Below are positions 17,317-25,328 of a stretch of DNA of 64,000 nucleotides, piece after piece. The first letter of the stretch is position 1. Every line of letters starts with the position of its first letter. A program made the translations under genes and the position numbers. This DNA comes from Bradyrhizobium sp. WBOS07 (GTDB taxonomy: Bacteria > Pseudomonadota > Alphaproteobacteria > Rhizobiales > Xanthobacteraceae): assembly GCF_024585165.1 (NCBI RefSeq), contig NZ_CP029008.1, forward strand, positions 4,731,501 through 4,795,500, written 5' to 3'. Below the pieces are notes generated by a model. That model was not told where the DNA came from. It worked only from the letters and a program-made list of their open reading frames with translations, and ran no database searches.

Positions 17317-18120
17317 TTAGCGGACGGGTCGGTTGCGGCTGAAGAGAAGATAGAGCGCGCGGGGGTTGGTGGTCAAATAGCGCCAGAACAGGCGGCGTGG
17401 CTCAAGCAAGGTGCGCCAGGCCCATTCGAGTCCGATCTTCTGCATCCATTGTGGCGCGCGGGAACGGCTGCCTGACAAGAAATTGAAGAGGCCGCCGGAT
17501 GTCTTGATAACGCCAACATTGGTGAGATGCGGCGTGAACTCCTTCACGAATGCCTGCTCGTTGGGCACGCCGAGCGCGACCCACAGATAATCCGGCGCAA
17601 GCGCGTTGATCTCCTCGACCTTCGCGCGCAGCTCTTCGCCGCGCAGATAGCCGTGGCTGTGCCCGACGATCTTCAGCTTTGGATACATCTTCCGGACGTT
17701 CTCGACCGCTGCGCTGTTCTCGGCCTCGCTGGCGCCGAACATGTAGAAGGTGCGGCCCAGCGCTTCCGCCTTGCGCGCGACGACGTGGAACAGGTCGGTG
17801 GTCGCGACCCGCTCCGGCAGCGGAAACCAGGATTGCAGCTTCGAGGCGGCGACCAGCGGCTGGCCGTCGGCGTTGATCAGGTCGGCGGCACGGAACAGGC
17901 GCTCGGTCTGCGGCTCGGTCGAGCAGCGCGCCAGCACCTCGCCATTGGCCGAGGTCAGGAACAGCGGACGGCCGATGCGGCTGTCGGGATCGGTCGCCTC
18001 GATCATGAAATCGGCGGTCTCTTCCAGATCGATCGCGGCCATGCGAAGCCCGCCGACGGTGATCCGCGGCACGTCGGCAGTTGCTGCCCGTCCGTCGAGG
18101 TTGACGCGGCGCTCAAGCAT
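17317..18120 (-). CDS. WecG/TagA/CpsF family glycosyltransferase (GT26)
   Basis: A 267-aa glycosyltransferase that typically moves ManNAc(A)- or glucose-type sugars from UDP/GDP onto a lipid-linked intermediate at the inner membrane face. Family signs: FLTSANGEVLARC and LINADGQPLV (acceptor/nucleotide site), GASEAENSAAV, and the C-terminal PDYLWVALGVPNEQAF. I choose ATG 18120 (MLERRV): it has GAGG 8 bases upstream and overlaps the stop of the Wzz-kinase gene by 8 bases, which indicates coupling. A TTG at 18147 would extend the protein by nine residues. It sits between the chain-length/kinase gene and galE in one transcript. Confidence 0.88.
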   Translation of the reverse strand: MLERRVNLDGRAATADVPRITVGGLRMAAIDLEETADFMIEATDPDSRIGRPLFLTSANGEVLARCSTEPQTERLFRAADLINADGQPLVAASKLQSWFPLPERVATTDLFHVVARKAEALGRTFYMFGASEAENSAAVENVRKMYPKLKIVGHSHGYLRGEELRAKVEEINALAPDYLWVALGVPNEQAFVKEFTPHLTNVGVIKTSGGLFNFLSGSRSRAPQWMQKIGLEWAWRTLLEPRRLFWRYLTTNPRALYLLFSRNRPVR

Positions 18121-20473
18121 ATTGTCTGCCTCGCTGACGCGTTTCAATTGCAGGGGTGAGTTCGTCGAGCACGACGCCGACGAGCTTGCGCTCGGCGCGG
18201 CCGAGCGCGGTCAGGATCTCTTCGAGACTGTCGTTGATGTCGAGGCTGGTCGGCAGCACCGCCACCAGCGCGTCGGTGTCGTCGAGCAGCTTGCGGCTGC
18301 CGGCAAGCAGCGGCATCGCGGGGCCGTCGAGGATCGCGAGGTCGTAGCCGCCTGCGGCGCGCGCCTGCGCGATCGCCTTGCGGATCGCGTCGGCGGCCTT
18401 GCCGGCATCGCCCTCGCCGGCCGGCAGCACCGAAATGCCGTTGACCGTCCTGATCTCGCGTGCGGCCTTGCTGCCGATCGAGAGCCAGCCGAGCTTGCTC
18501 GGCTCGTTCCTGCCGGGGCGGCTGACCTTGTTCGAGAGCGCGTGGGCCTGATGGTCGGCGTCGATCATGAGCACGCGGGCGCCATCGCGCGCCGCCGCGA
18601 GCGCGAAGTTCAGGGCGCTCACGCTTCGCCCGGCGGTCTCGCCGCTGCCGACCAGCGCAATGACGGGCATCGGCTTGCCGCCGGCGCGCCGGGCCGCGGC
18701 CGTGCGCATGTCGCGCCATGCGTTGAGCAGCTTCGTCAGCGGAAAGCCGGGCCGCAACGTCGGCCAGCCCAGCCGCGTGAGATCGACGCCGCCGCCGGTG
18801 GCGAGGATGGCGCCGAGCGTGTGAATGACGTCGGCCTCCTGAAGGCGCGCGATCAGCGGCTTTTCGATCAGGGGGTTTTCGACCATTGCGGGCTGCAGCG
18901 GTGGCGCGGCAAGCTCGGGCGGGAGCTGCGCGATCTCGGGGGCCCGCGACGGCTGTTCGGGCCGCGGAGCTTCCAGCGCCCGCGAAGGCTCGGGAGCGCG
19001 CGCTGTCTCCGGCGCCGGCTTGCGTTCGCGGCGGACTGGCGCGTTGGCGCCGGCGAACAGAAGCTCGACTGCGACGAACCAGCTCGAGGCCGCGAGCGCG
19101 CCGAAGATGAAGCCGATCATGGCGAACAGGCTCATCGCGGGCGGGAACGAGCGCCGCTGCGGCACGGTCGCCTCGCCGATGACGCGGGCCGCCGAGGTGT
19201 TCAGGCTCTCCTGCTCCTCGGTCTCGCGGGAGCGCTTGAGGAAGGATTGGTAGACGTCGCGGCTGGCATCGGCCTCGCGCTCCAGCTCGCGCAGGCGCAC
19301 GGCGGCTTGGCTGAGCTGGACGCTCTGCCGCTTCTGCGCTTCCAGCGCCCGGTTGAGCGAGGCTTCATAGTCGCGGGCGCGCGTCAGATCGTTTCTGGCG
19401 GCCTGGGCGAAGCGGTCGATCTCTTCGCTGATGGTGCGCTTGAGGTCCTCGACCTGCTTCTCGGTCTGGCGCAGCGCCGGATGGCGTGGTCCGAGCTCGC
19501 CGGCCTGCTCGGCGTATTTCTTGCGCGCATCGGCATATTGCGCGCGCAAATTCGCGATCGTCGGCGATTGCAGCGCTTCCGGAATCGCGCCGGCATCGGC
19601 TGCGGTCCGGCGGCTCGCCTCAATCTGGTCGAGCCGTGCCTGGGCATCCATCGTCGCCGCGCGCGCCGCGGAAAGCCGCTGGTTGCTGGCCGAGAGCTGC
19701 TGGTCGCTGATCAGCGCATCCTGGGTGCCGACGAAATTGTTCTGCGCCTTGTAGGTGGCGAGCGCCGTCTCGGCGTTGCGCAGCCGCTCGCGCAGCTCCT
19801 TGAGGCGGCCGGAGAGATCGCTGGTGGCGCGTCGTGCGGCCGAAGCCTGCGAATTGCGGGATTCCGCGAGATAGGCACTGGTCAGCGTGTTGGCGAGCAT
19901 CGCCGCCTTCGCCGGATCGGTCGACCAGACCTCGATGTCGACGATGAAGCTCTTCTCGGTCTTGCGGATCGTGATGTGCCTGTTCAGCGCCTCGAGCGCC
20001 GCAAGCTGCACCTCGGTGTTGGCCGCATTAGAGGGCGCGCGGGGCTGCAAGCCGATCAGGCCGAGCAGCGAGGACATCAGGCTCCTGCCGTCGCCGCCGC
20101 CGAATTCCGGATCCTTGTCGAGACCGGCCTGCTCGATCACCTTGAGCAGGACGCTGTTGGCGGTGATCAGGCGCGCCTGGCTCTCCACTACCATGGACAT
20201 GCCGGAGACGTCCTGCGCGCGCGGCGTCAGCTCCCGGTCGACGAGCTGAAGCTCGCGCGGGTCGACATAGAGCTGGGCGGTGGCGGTGTAGCGGGGCGTC
20301 AGGCTCTTGCCGATGGTGACGGCAAGCGTTGCGCCGAGCAGGGCAGCCGCGGCAATGGCGACCTTGCGCCGCCACAGCAGATGGGCGAGCTCCACCACGT
20401 TGAAGCCGGCCTGAGATCTCTGATGCAGAGGCTCGGGTCTCGCCCGATCGATCGGCTGGCTATAGTCAAGCAT
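18113..20473 (-). CDS. Exopolysaccharide chain-length/BY-kinase-like protein (ExoP/GumC type)
   Basis: A 786-aa inner-membrane protein for export and length control of a surface polysaccharide. Order: a first membrane segment (about residues 32-52), a Wzz domain, a long periplasmic coiled coil (about 170-420, with GPRHPALRQTEKQV), a second membrane segment (about 445-475), a Pro-rich linker (about 480-530), then a cytoplasmic BY-kinase-like domain. In that domain Walker A' (VLMIDADHQ) is kept, but the P-loop reads GSGETAGRSVSA: the GKS/T lysine is replaced by Arg. The Tyr-rich tail of active BY-kinases is absent; only one Tyr is near the end. So it is probably a kinase-dead or altered ATPase form. 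First gene of the exoP-like/wecG-like/galE run. Confidence 0.9.
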   Translation of the reverse strand: MLDYSQPIDRARPEPLHQRSQAGFNVVELAHLLWRRKVAIAAAALLGATLAVTIGKSLTPRYTATAQLYVDPRELQLVDRELTPRAQDVSGMSMVVESQARLITANSVLLKVIEQAGLDKDPEFGGGDGRSLMSSLLGLIGLQPRAPSNAANTEVQLAALEALNRHITIRKTEKSFIVDIEVWSTDPAKAAMLANTLTSAYLAESRNSQASAARRATSDLSGRLKELRERLRNAETALATYKAQNNFVGTQDALISDQQLSASNQRLSAARAATMDAQARLDQIEASRRTAADAGAIPEALQSPTIANLRAQYADARKKYAEQAGELGPRHPALRQTEKQVEDLKRTISEEIDRFAQAARNDLTRARDYEASLNRALEAQKRQSVQLSQAAVRLRELEREADASRDVYQSFLKRSRETEEQESLNTSAARVIGEATVPQRRSFPPAMSLFAMIGFIFGALAASSWFVAVELLFAGANAPVRRERKPAPETARAPEPSRALEAPRPEQPSRAPEIAQLPPELAAPPLQPAMVENPLIEKPLIARLQEADVIHTLGAILATGGGVDLTRLGWPTLRPGFPLTKLLNAWRDMRTAAARRAGGKPMPVIALVGSGETAGRSVSALNFALAAARDGARVLMIDADHQAHALSNKVSRPGRNEPSKLGWLSIGSKAAREIRTVNGISVLPAGEGDAGKAADAIRKAIAQARAAGGYDLAILDGPAMPLLAGSRKLLDDTDALVAVLPTSLDINDSLEEILTALGRAERKLVGVVLDELTPAIETRQRGRQYA

Positions 20474-20687
20474 GATCCCCAGCTTTCATTCCAAGTGCCG
20501 CAGGCTGAGGGGTTACTCTTCGCTCTACGCCACGCACCCGGGATATAGGTGCCCAATCAACGCAACAGGGAAAATTAACCATACTCATTGAGGGACTATT
20601 CACCGAAATGGCAAACAAAGCGTTTAAGCGCCTGCCGCTCCGCGCTGCGTCCGCGTGATGCCGGCCATGCGCTGGCCCCCTCGAGAT

Positions 20688-20700
20688 TAACGGTTCGTTA
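20688..20700. promoter_or_regulatory. Small palindrome upstream of the polysaccharide operon
   Basis: TAACG-GTT-CGTTA, a perfect 5-bp inverted repeat, lies about 215 bases upstream of the ExoP-like start in the 291-bp gene-free stretch 20474-20764. That stretch also has an AT-rich part (about 20570-20625) that should carry the promoter. Weak evidence. Confidence 0.25.
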
Positions 20701-20764
20701 CCGCGCACGGCGCTGCCGCGCGACTCCGCTTGCTCTGTGATGGGCCGCGCGCGCGTCATGATGG

Positions 20765-21562
20765 TCAGCGCTTCCGCAGGATGACGTGATAGTCGCCGCG
20801 GCGGACGTCGACGCCGCGCGGAAGCACGGCGTTCAGCACCGCGGCGCCGGCGTCCACGAGAGAAGCGAACAGCGGCTTGCGCCGGCGCATCTCGGGATAG
20901 CGCGGACTTTCCACCTCACGGCGGTAGATCATCTCGAGTCCGTTGGCGGCCGCGAATGCCTCCAGCCGGGGCAGCGTCACCAGCGGGTGAAAGAAGGTCG
21001 GGAACGGCGGCTCGCCGGGCAGACCGGCATCCTTGATGCCGCGAATGTGCCGGTAGAACCAGACGTGGAACCAGTGCGGCGAATATCTTGTGACGATTCC
21101 GGACAGCGAGCGGGGATTGGGTGCGCCGATCAGGATCAGGCCGCCGCGCTTGAGCGCGTCGCGGAAATTCAATAGCGCGGCGTCGACCTGCGGCAGATGC
21201 TCGATCACGTTGTAGCAGATCACGAGGTCGAAGCTCTCGCGCCCGAAACGATAGGTCTGCACGTCGCCCAGGATCGCCTCGTCCGCGTAGCTGTTGTTGC
21301 GGACCTGGTCCTCGTCGATGTCGACGACGGTGACCTTGCTGCGGCGGAGCAATTCCGGCGGCAACACGCTGCACGAGCCGCCGCCGGCTTCGTAGATGGC
21401 GAGTTCAGTGTTCGGCAGTTCGCCGCGCAGCACCTCGTGCACGGCGAGCAGGCTATCGCGGGCTTCGCCGGGGACGAGATCATGCAGGGCCTGGACGGGT
21501 GCAGTGGCGGGGATACGGATCGCCGTGGCTGTCGCGAAATCGATCGTGGCTGGCTTGTTCAT
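20765..21562 (-). CDS. Class I SAM-dependent methyltransferase
   Basis: A 265-aa cytosolic methyltransferase. Motif I is present in a glycine-rich form (AIYEAGGGSCSVLP near residue 60), followed by the acidic strand end VTVVDIDEDQ, then FDLVICYNVIEHL (motif IV/VI region) and GGLILIGAPNPRS. The overall pattern resembles Methyltransf_11 proteins found in polysaccharide clusters, so it may methylate a sugar or a lipid-linked intermediate; the acceptor is not visible. It lies upstream of the ExoP-like gene on the same strand with a 291-bp gap, so it probably has its own promoter. Confidence 0.87.
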   Translation of the reverse strand: MNKPATIDFATATAIRIPATAPVQALHDLVPGEARDSLLAVHEVLRGELPNTELAIYEAGGGSCSVLPPELLRRSKVTVVDIDEDQVRNNSYADEAILGDVQTYRFGRESFDLVICYNVIEHLPQVDAALLNFRDALKRGGLILIGAPNPRSLSGIVTRYSPHWFHVWFYRHIRGIKDAGLPGEPPFPTFFHPLVTLPRLEAFAAANGLEMIYRREVESPRYPEMRRRKPLFASLVDAGAAVLNAVLPRGVDVRRGDYHVILRKR

Positions 21563-21956
21563 GTTTTTTGACCGCGCTTGTTCTAATCAAATTTACAGGA
21601 AAAGACTCGCTTGCCCGAAGAGCAAATCCGATGCCGCGCCGTCTCACCGGTTGCGGTGCTTACGGTCGGGTTAATGCGCACACGCATTAACTACGGCATT
21701 GTTCATGTTGGGGCTCCGTCGGCGCGTGGACCGCGAATTGCAGTATCACGCACGCATCATTGCGCGGGAGAAGCAGGCGAAAGCGGTCGAGCGCGCGATG
21801 TTGTTTCAGGACGGCCGGCAGACCGGCGCGAGGCCGCGGCACGCGCCTTCGCCGGGCTGCCCATTTTGGCACGCATCTGTCCCGCGGCGGTGTGCCGTCG
21901 CGGGATGCACGATTGAAGCAGGGCTTTTTCAACATATCTCGGACATCTAGAACGTC
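21563..21956. other. Divergent intergenic region of the polysaccharide cluster
   Basis: About 390 bases between the methyltransferase (minus) and a glycosyltransferase (plus). I see no convincing gene. It holds the 22-bp palindrome at 21670-21691 and must carry both promoters. The right half resembles degraded coding sequence but has no supported frame. Confidence 0.5.
21670..21691. promoter_or_regulatory. Perfect 22-bp palindrome, candidate operator
   Basis: GTTAATGCG-CACA-CGCATTAAC: perfect 9-bp arms with a 4-base centre, lying between divergent polysaccharide genes. The two TTAA boxes are 12 bases apart, so it is not the standard CtrA site (7-base gap). It looks like a dimeric regulator site; no regulator can be named. 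Confidence 0.5.
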
Positions 21957-22985
21957 ATGACATTGATCCCGACAGACCTGTCCGCCACGCACATCTCCGA
22001 TGCCGTGCGCGATCCCAACCGGGAGATCGCGGCGAGCTCCCGCGTCATCGACCTGTCGGTCGGCATTGTCGTCTGCATTCCCTGCTTCCGCCGGCCGCAG
22101 CACCTGAGGCTGACGCTGGAATCGCTGGCGAACCAGCGTACCCCGCGTTCCTTTGCCGTCGTCATGGTCGAGAACGACGCCGCGCGGCGCGAAAGCGCGC
22201 CGGTCGCCGCCGAGTTTCTCGCCGCCGGCAGGCTCCAGGGCGTGTGCCTTGTCGAGAAGCGGCAGGGCAATTGCCAGGCGATCAACGCTGCGTTCGAGAC
22301 CGCGCAGGCGCTGTTTCCCGCCGCGACCCGCTTCCTGATGATCGACGACGACGAGATCGCATCGCCCGACTGGCTCGAGCTGATGGTCCGCACCGCGGAG
22401 GCGACCGGCGCCGACGTGGTCGGCGGGCCGGTGCTGCCGGTGTTCGAGGATGACAGCAAGCCCTGGCTGTCGCGTCATCCCGCCTTCCGTCCCGCCTACG
22501 ATTATTCCGGCGCGGTGCCGCTGATCTACGGCTGCGGCAATTGCCTGATCACGCGGGCGGTCTTCGAGCGGTTCGGGCGTCCCGCGTTCGATCTGCGGTT
22601 CAATTTCCTCGGCGGCGGCGATTGTGATTTCTTCGTGCGGTGCCGTGATGCCGGGATGACATTCCACTGGACGGCGGAGGCCGTCATCACCGAGACCGTG
22701 CCGCACAGCCGCACCAGCCTCGGCTGGGTCGCAAAGCGTGGGCTTCGCATCGGCGCGATCAATTATCGCGTGCAGTATAAGGCTGCTCGCAGCGCAGGGG
22801 CGCGCGCATGGGTATTTGCGCGGATGCTCGGACGGCTGCCGTTGTCGTTGGTCCGGTCCGTTCGCCTGCTGGCGACGTCGAAGGCGGTCGTGGCCATGCA
22901 TCCGGCGCTGGTGGCGCTCGGCTCCATGCTCGCGGCGTTCGGCTTCGCGCCGAAGCCCTACGAGGCCTCCAAGATCGTGTCGTGA
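21957..22985 (+). CDS. Family 2 glycosyltransferase
   Basis: A 342-aa GT-A fold glycosyltransferase for surface polysaccharide assembly at the cytoplasmic membrane face. It shows the family start VGIVVCIPCFRRPQHL, the nucleotide-sugar/metal site FLMIDDDEIASPDW, and the acceptor-side GGGDCDFFVRC in place of the usual ED pair. A hydrophobic stretch near the C-terminus (about 290-325) may hold it at the membrane. ATG 21957 is chosen from the onset of plausible sequence; the Shine-Dalgarno is weak. It converges with the next glycosyltransferase, with only 3 bases between the stops. Sugar specificity unknown. Confidence 0.88.
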   Translation: MTLIPTDLSATHISDAVRDPNREIAASSRVIDLSVGIVVCIPCFRRPQHLRLTLESLANQRTPRSFAVVMVENDAARRESAPVAAEFLAAGRLQGVCLVEKRQGNCQAINAAFETAQALFPAATRFLMIDDDEIASPDWLELMVRTAEATGADVVGGPVLPVFEDDSKPWLSRHPAFRPAYDYSGAVPLIYGCGNCLITRAVFERFGRPAFDLRFNFLGGGDCDFFVRCRDAGMTFHWTAEAVITETVPHSRTSLGWVAKRGLRIGAINYRVQYKAARSAGARAWVFARMLGRLPLSLVRSVRLLATSKAVVAMHPALVALGSMLAAFGFAPKPYEASKIVS

Positions 22986-22988
22986 CGG

Positions 22989-23981
22989 CTAGATGCCGAA
23001 GCGGGCGAGGGCGGTCCTCGCCGCGGCGCGCGGCAGCGCCTTGAACGAACGCCGGCCGATCATTCCGAGATAGCCAAAGGCCTGGCGATATCTGCCGAAG
23101 CGAACGGCCTGCATCGCCGCATAGGTGATGAGGTGCAGCTCGGCGGCAAGGCGCAGCGCAGGCGCGGTTCCCGCGGGCAGTCTCGCCAGGATCAGTCCGT
23201 CGTCGAACACCCGCGCGATGGCCGGGAAGAAATCCTTCGGCGTGCGGACCGCGGCGTTCATGGTGTTGGCGGTGTGCAGACGATAATCGAGCAGCAGCTT
23301 CGGCGCGAACTCGAACTCGCCGATCGCGGCAAGGCGGCACCAGCAATGCCAGTCCTCGCAATATCGCAGCGAGGTGTCGAAGCCACCGACGGCGCGGAAC
23401 GCCTCCGCACGCGCGAGCGCGATGCCGCCGTTGACGATGAAATTGCCGGCCGCGAGCCGCGTCAGCACGTCGCCGGACGGCTTGCGGCGTCCCTTCAGGA
23501 GGCCGCGCCGACCGATCTGGCGTCCGTCGCTGTCGATCGTGTTGTAGTCGCCATAGACCAGAACCGCCCGCGGCGCGCCGCGCGCCGCCGCCAGGAGCGC
23601 GGCCACGGCGCCGGGGCGGAGGCGGTCGTCGGCATCGAGGAAGAGCAGCCATTCGCCGGCGGCATATCGTGCACCGAGATTGCGCGCCGCCGATACGCCG
23701 GCGGATTCATTCGTCGCCAGGCGCAGTCGCGGGTCGTGAATGGCGCGGACGATTGCGACCGTGTCGTCGGTGGAACCGTCGTCGACGACGATCACCTCGC
23801 CCACCTCGCGCTGCGCCAGTGCGCTGGCGAGGGTTTCGGCGATATAGGCGGCAGCGTTCTTGGCGGGAATGACGACGGATACCGATGTGGTCGGGCTCGA
23901 CGGCAGCGGCTGGCGCGAAGCCGGCACGATGCGGGTGGAGGCCGGCAAATCGAGAACCTGTTCGGCGGTGATCTGAACCAC
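22989..23981 (-). CDS. Family 2 glycosyltransferase
   Basis: A 330-aa GT-A glycosyltransferase. The domain starts at about residue 33 (SVVIPAKNAAAYIAE), with VIVVDDGSTDDT (first Asp motif), LLFLDADDRLRPG (the metal-binding DxD) and a C-terminal acceptor domain with YCEDWHCWCRL, which carries the catalytic ED. GTG start at 23981, with AAGGG upstream. It runs opposite to both neighbouring polysaccharide genes and has its own promoter region at 23982-24152. The donor and acceptor cannot be read from the sequence. Confidence 0.9.
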   Translation of the reverse strand: MVQITAEQVLDLPASTRIVPASRQPLPSSPTTSVSVVIPAKNAAAYIAETLASALAQREVGEVIVVDDGSTDDTVAIVRAIHDPRLRLATNESAGVSAARNLGARYAAGEWLLFLDADDRLRPGAVAALLAAARGAPRAVLVYGDYNTIDSDGRQIGRRGLLKGRRKPSGDVLTRLAAGNFIVNGGIALARAEAFRAVGGFDTSLRYCEDWHCWCRLAAIGEFEFAPKLLLDYRLHTANTMNAAVRTPKDFFPAIARVFDDGLILARLPAGTAPALRLAAELHLITYAAMQAVRFGRYRQAFGYLGMIGRRSFKALPRAAARTALARFGI

Positions 23982-24152
23982 GGCGCGCCCTTAAGAGTCT
24001 GTTAACCAGGGCGCAGCTGCTGAACTGACGATGCGATCGGTCGCAGCGTTGGCCCCTTGCGAATGATACCCGCATTACGGCCTGATCGTTGACGCGAAGG
24101 CGTATGTCGGCGTGCTTTCGTCAATTAGCGTTAAGCCGCTTGCATTAAGCCT

Positions 24153-25325
24153 GTGGCAAATTTGGAAGAGGGCGTCAGCCGGTCCCATGCGAGAATGCGG
24201 ATACGGTTGCCGCGGATGGATTCAGTGCCCGCCAAGACGTTCGAACACGACCCCGATGCGATGATCCTCAACCTCTTCTACGAGGACAAGGACGATCGCT
24301 GGTTTCCCGGCGACCGGCATCTGCGGCGCACGGCGCGCCGCTTGCTGCTCGGCGAGCCGCGCATGAGCGGACAGCTTCGCGTGTTCCTCAATCTCTGCGC
24401 GGGGCTCGACCGGCTCGGGATCCGCTACCGCGTCAACGATTACCGCTATATCGCGCAGCATCCCGACGAGCTCGCCTGCATCATCGGGCGGACCTTCCTG
24501 CTCGACAAGTTCGCGTGGAAGAATCCGATCCTGCTCGGCGTCGCCGCCCACAATCATCCGCTCGACGATCCTGATCTGTTCAAGCGTCTGCCGGTCAAGA
24601 AGGTTGTGGTGCCCGGTTCCTGGTACGTCGACATGTACCGGCCATACTGGCCCGACACCGAGGCCTGGCCGGTCGGCATCGACACCGATCTGTGGGCTCC
24701 GTCGCAGGCCGCGCAGAAATCCGTCGACGTGCTGATCTACGACAAGGTCCATTGGGATCGCGAGCGCTATGCGCCGGAATTGATCGAGCCGGTCCGTGCC
24801 CGGCTCGCCAGGGAGGGACGCTCGTTCACGGAGTTGCGCTACGGCAGCTACAAGGAGGAAGACTATCGGGAGGCGCTGGCGGCCTCGCGCGCGATGATCT
24901 TCCTCTGCCAGAGCGAAAGCCAGGGCATCGCCTATCAGCAGGCCTTGGCTTGCGGCGTGCCGGTGTTCGCCTGGGATCCGGGCGGGCCGTGGCGAGACCC
25001 CGATTATTATCCGCACCGCGTGCAGTTCGCGCCGGTGTCCTCGGTGCCGTACTGGGACCAGCGCTGCGGCGCCAAGTTCGCCGACATCGCGGGGTTCGAG
25101 GCGGGATGGGACGAGTTCTGGGCCGGCTGTGCCGCGGCCGCGTTCGACCCGCGCGGTTATATCCTGGACAACCTCACGCTCGAGCAGCGCGCGCTACAAT
25201 ATTACGAGATCGCCCGCAGCATCGTGCGGCCGCACGCCGCGCAGAGCTCCGGCACGCCTGTTGACGGACGCTCGGCGGCGGTGAGCCAGGACCTGGAGCT
25301 CCACCGGCGTCACCAGATGTCCTGA
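24153..25325 (+). CDS. Glycosyltransferase (GT-B-like), polysaccharide cluster
   Basis: Up to 390 aa. The C-terminal half carries the GT-B signature region (ALAASRAMIFLCQSESQGIAY then QALACGVPVFAWDPGG), the nucleotide-sugar site of GT1/GT4-type enzymes; the N-terminal half is not one I recognise. The start is uncertain: GTG 24153 gives the longest form, but ATG 24195, 24216 or 24261 (MILNLFYEDKDD) are possible and none has a clear Shine-Dalgarno. A direct repeat TTAAGC(N8)TTAAGC lies just upstream (about 24131-24150). It leads the plus-strand run GT / O-antigen ligase / acetyltransferase, with only 3 bases to the next start. Confidence 0.82.
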   Translation: MANLEEGVSRSHARMRIRLPRMDSVPAKTFEHDPDAMILNLFYEDKDDRWFPGDRHLRRTARRLLLGEPRMSGQLRVFLNLCAGLDRLGIRYRVNDYRYIAQHPDELACIIGRTFLLDKFAWKNPILLGVAAHNHPLDDPDLFKRLPVKKVVVPGSWYVDMYRPYWPDTEAWPVGIDTDLWAPSQAAQKSVDVLIYDKVHWDRERYAPELIEPVRARLAREGRSFTELRYGSYKEEDYREALAASRAMIFLCQSESQGIAYQQALACGVPVFAWDPGGPWRDPDYYPHRVQFAPVSSVPYWDQRCGAKFADIAGFEAGWDEFWAGCAAAAFDPRGYILDNLTLEQRALQYYEIARSIVRPHAAQSSGTPVDGRSAAVSQDLELHRRHQMS

Positions 25326-25328
25326 GCG

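Noticed and set aside
17750..20548. A 932-codon open frame antisense to the Wzz-like gene
   Set aside because: Mirror of the coding strand; lacks any recognisable domain and conflicts with two clear genes.
21699..21950. An 83-codon frame ahead of the first glycosyltransferase
   Set aside because: No ribosome site, Cys/Arg/His-rich random-looking sequence; lies where the promoter should be.
24131..24150. TTAAGC direct repeat as a CtrA site
   Set aside because: The two TTAA boxes are not 7 bases apart, so they do not fit the CtrA consensus; kept only as a note in the gene entry.
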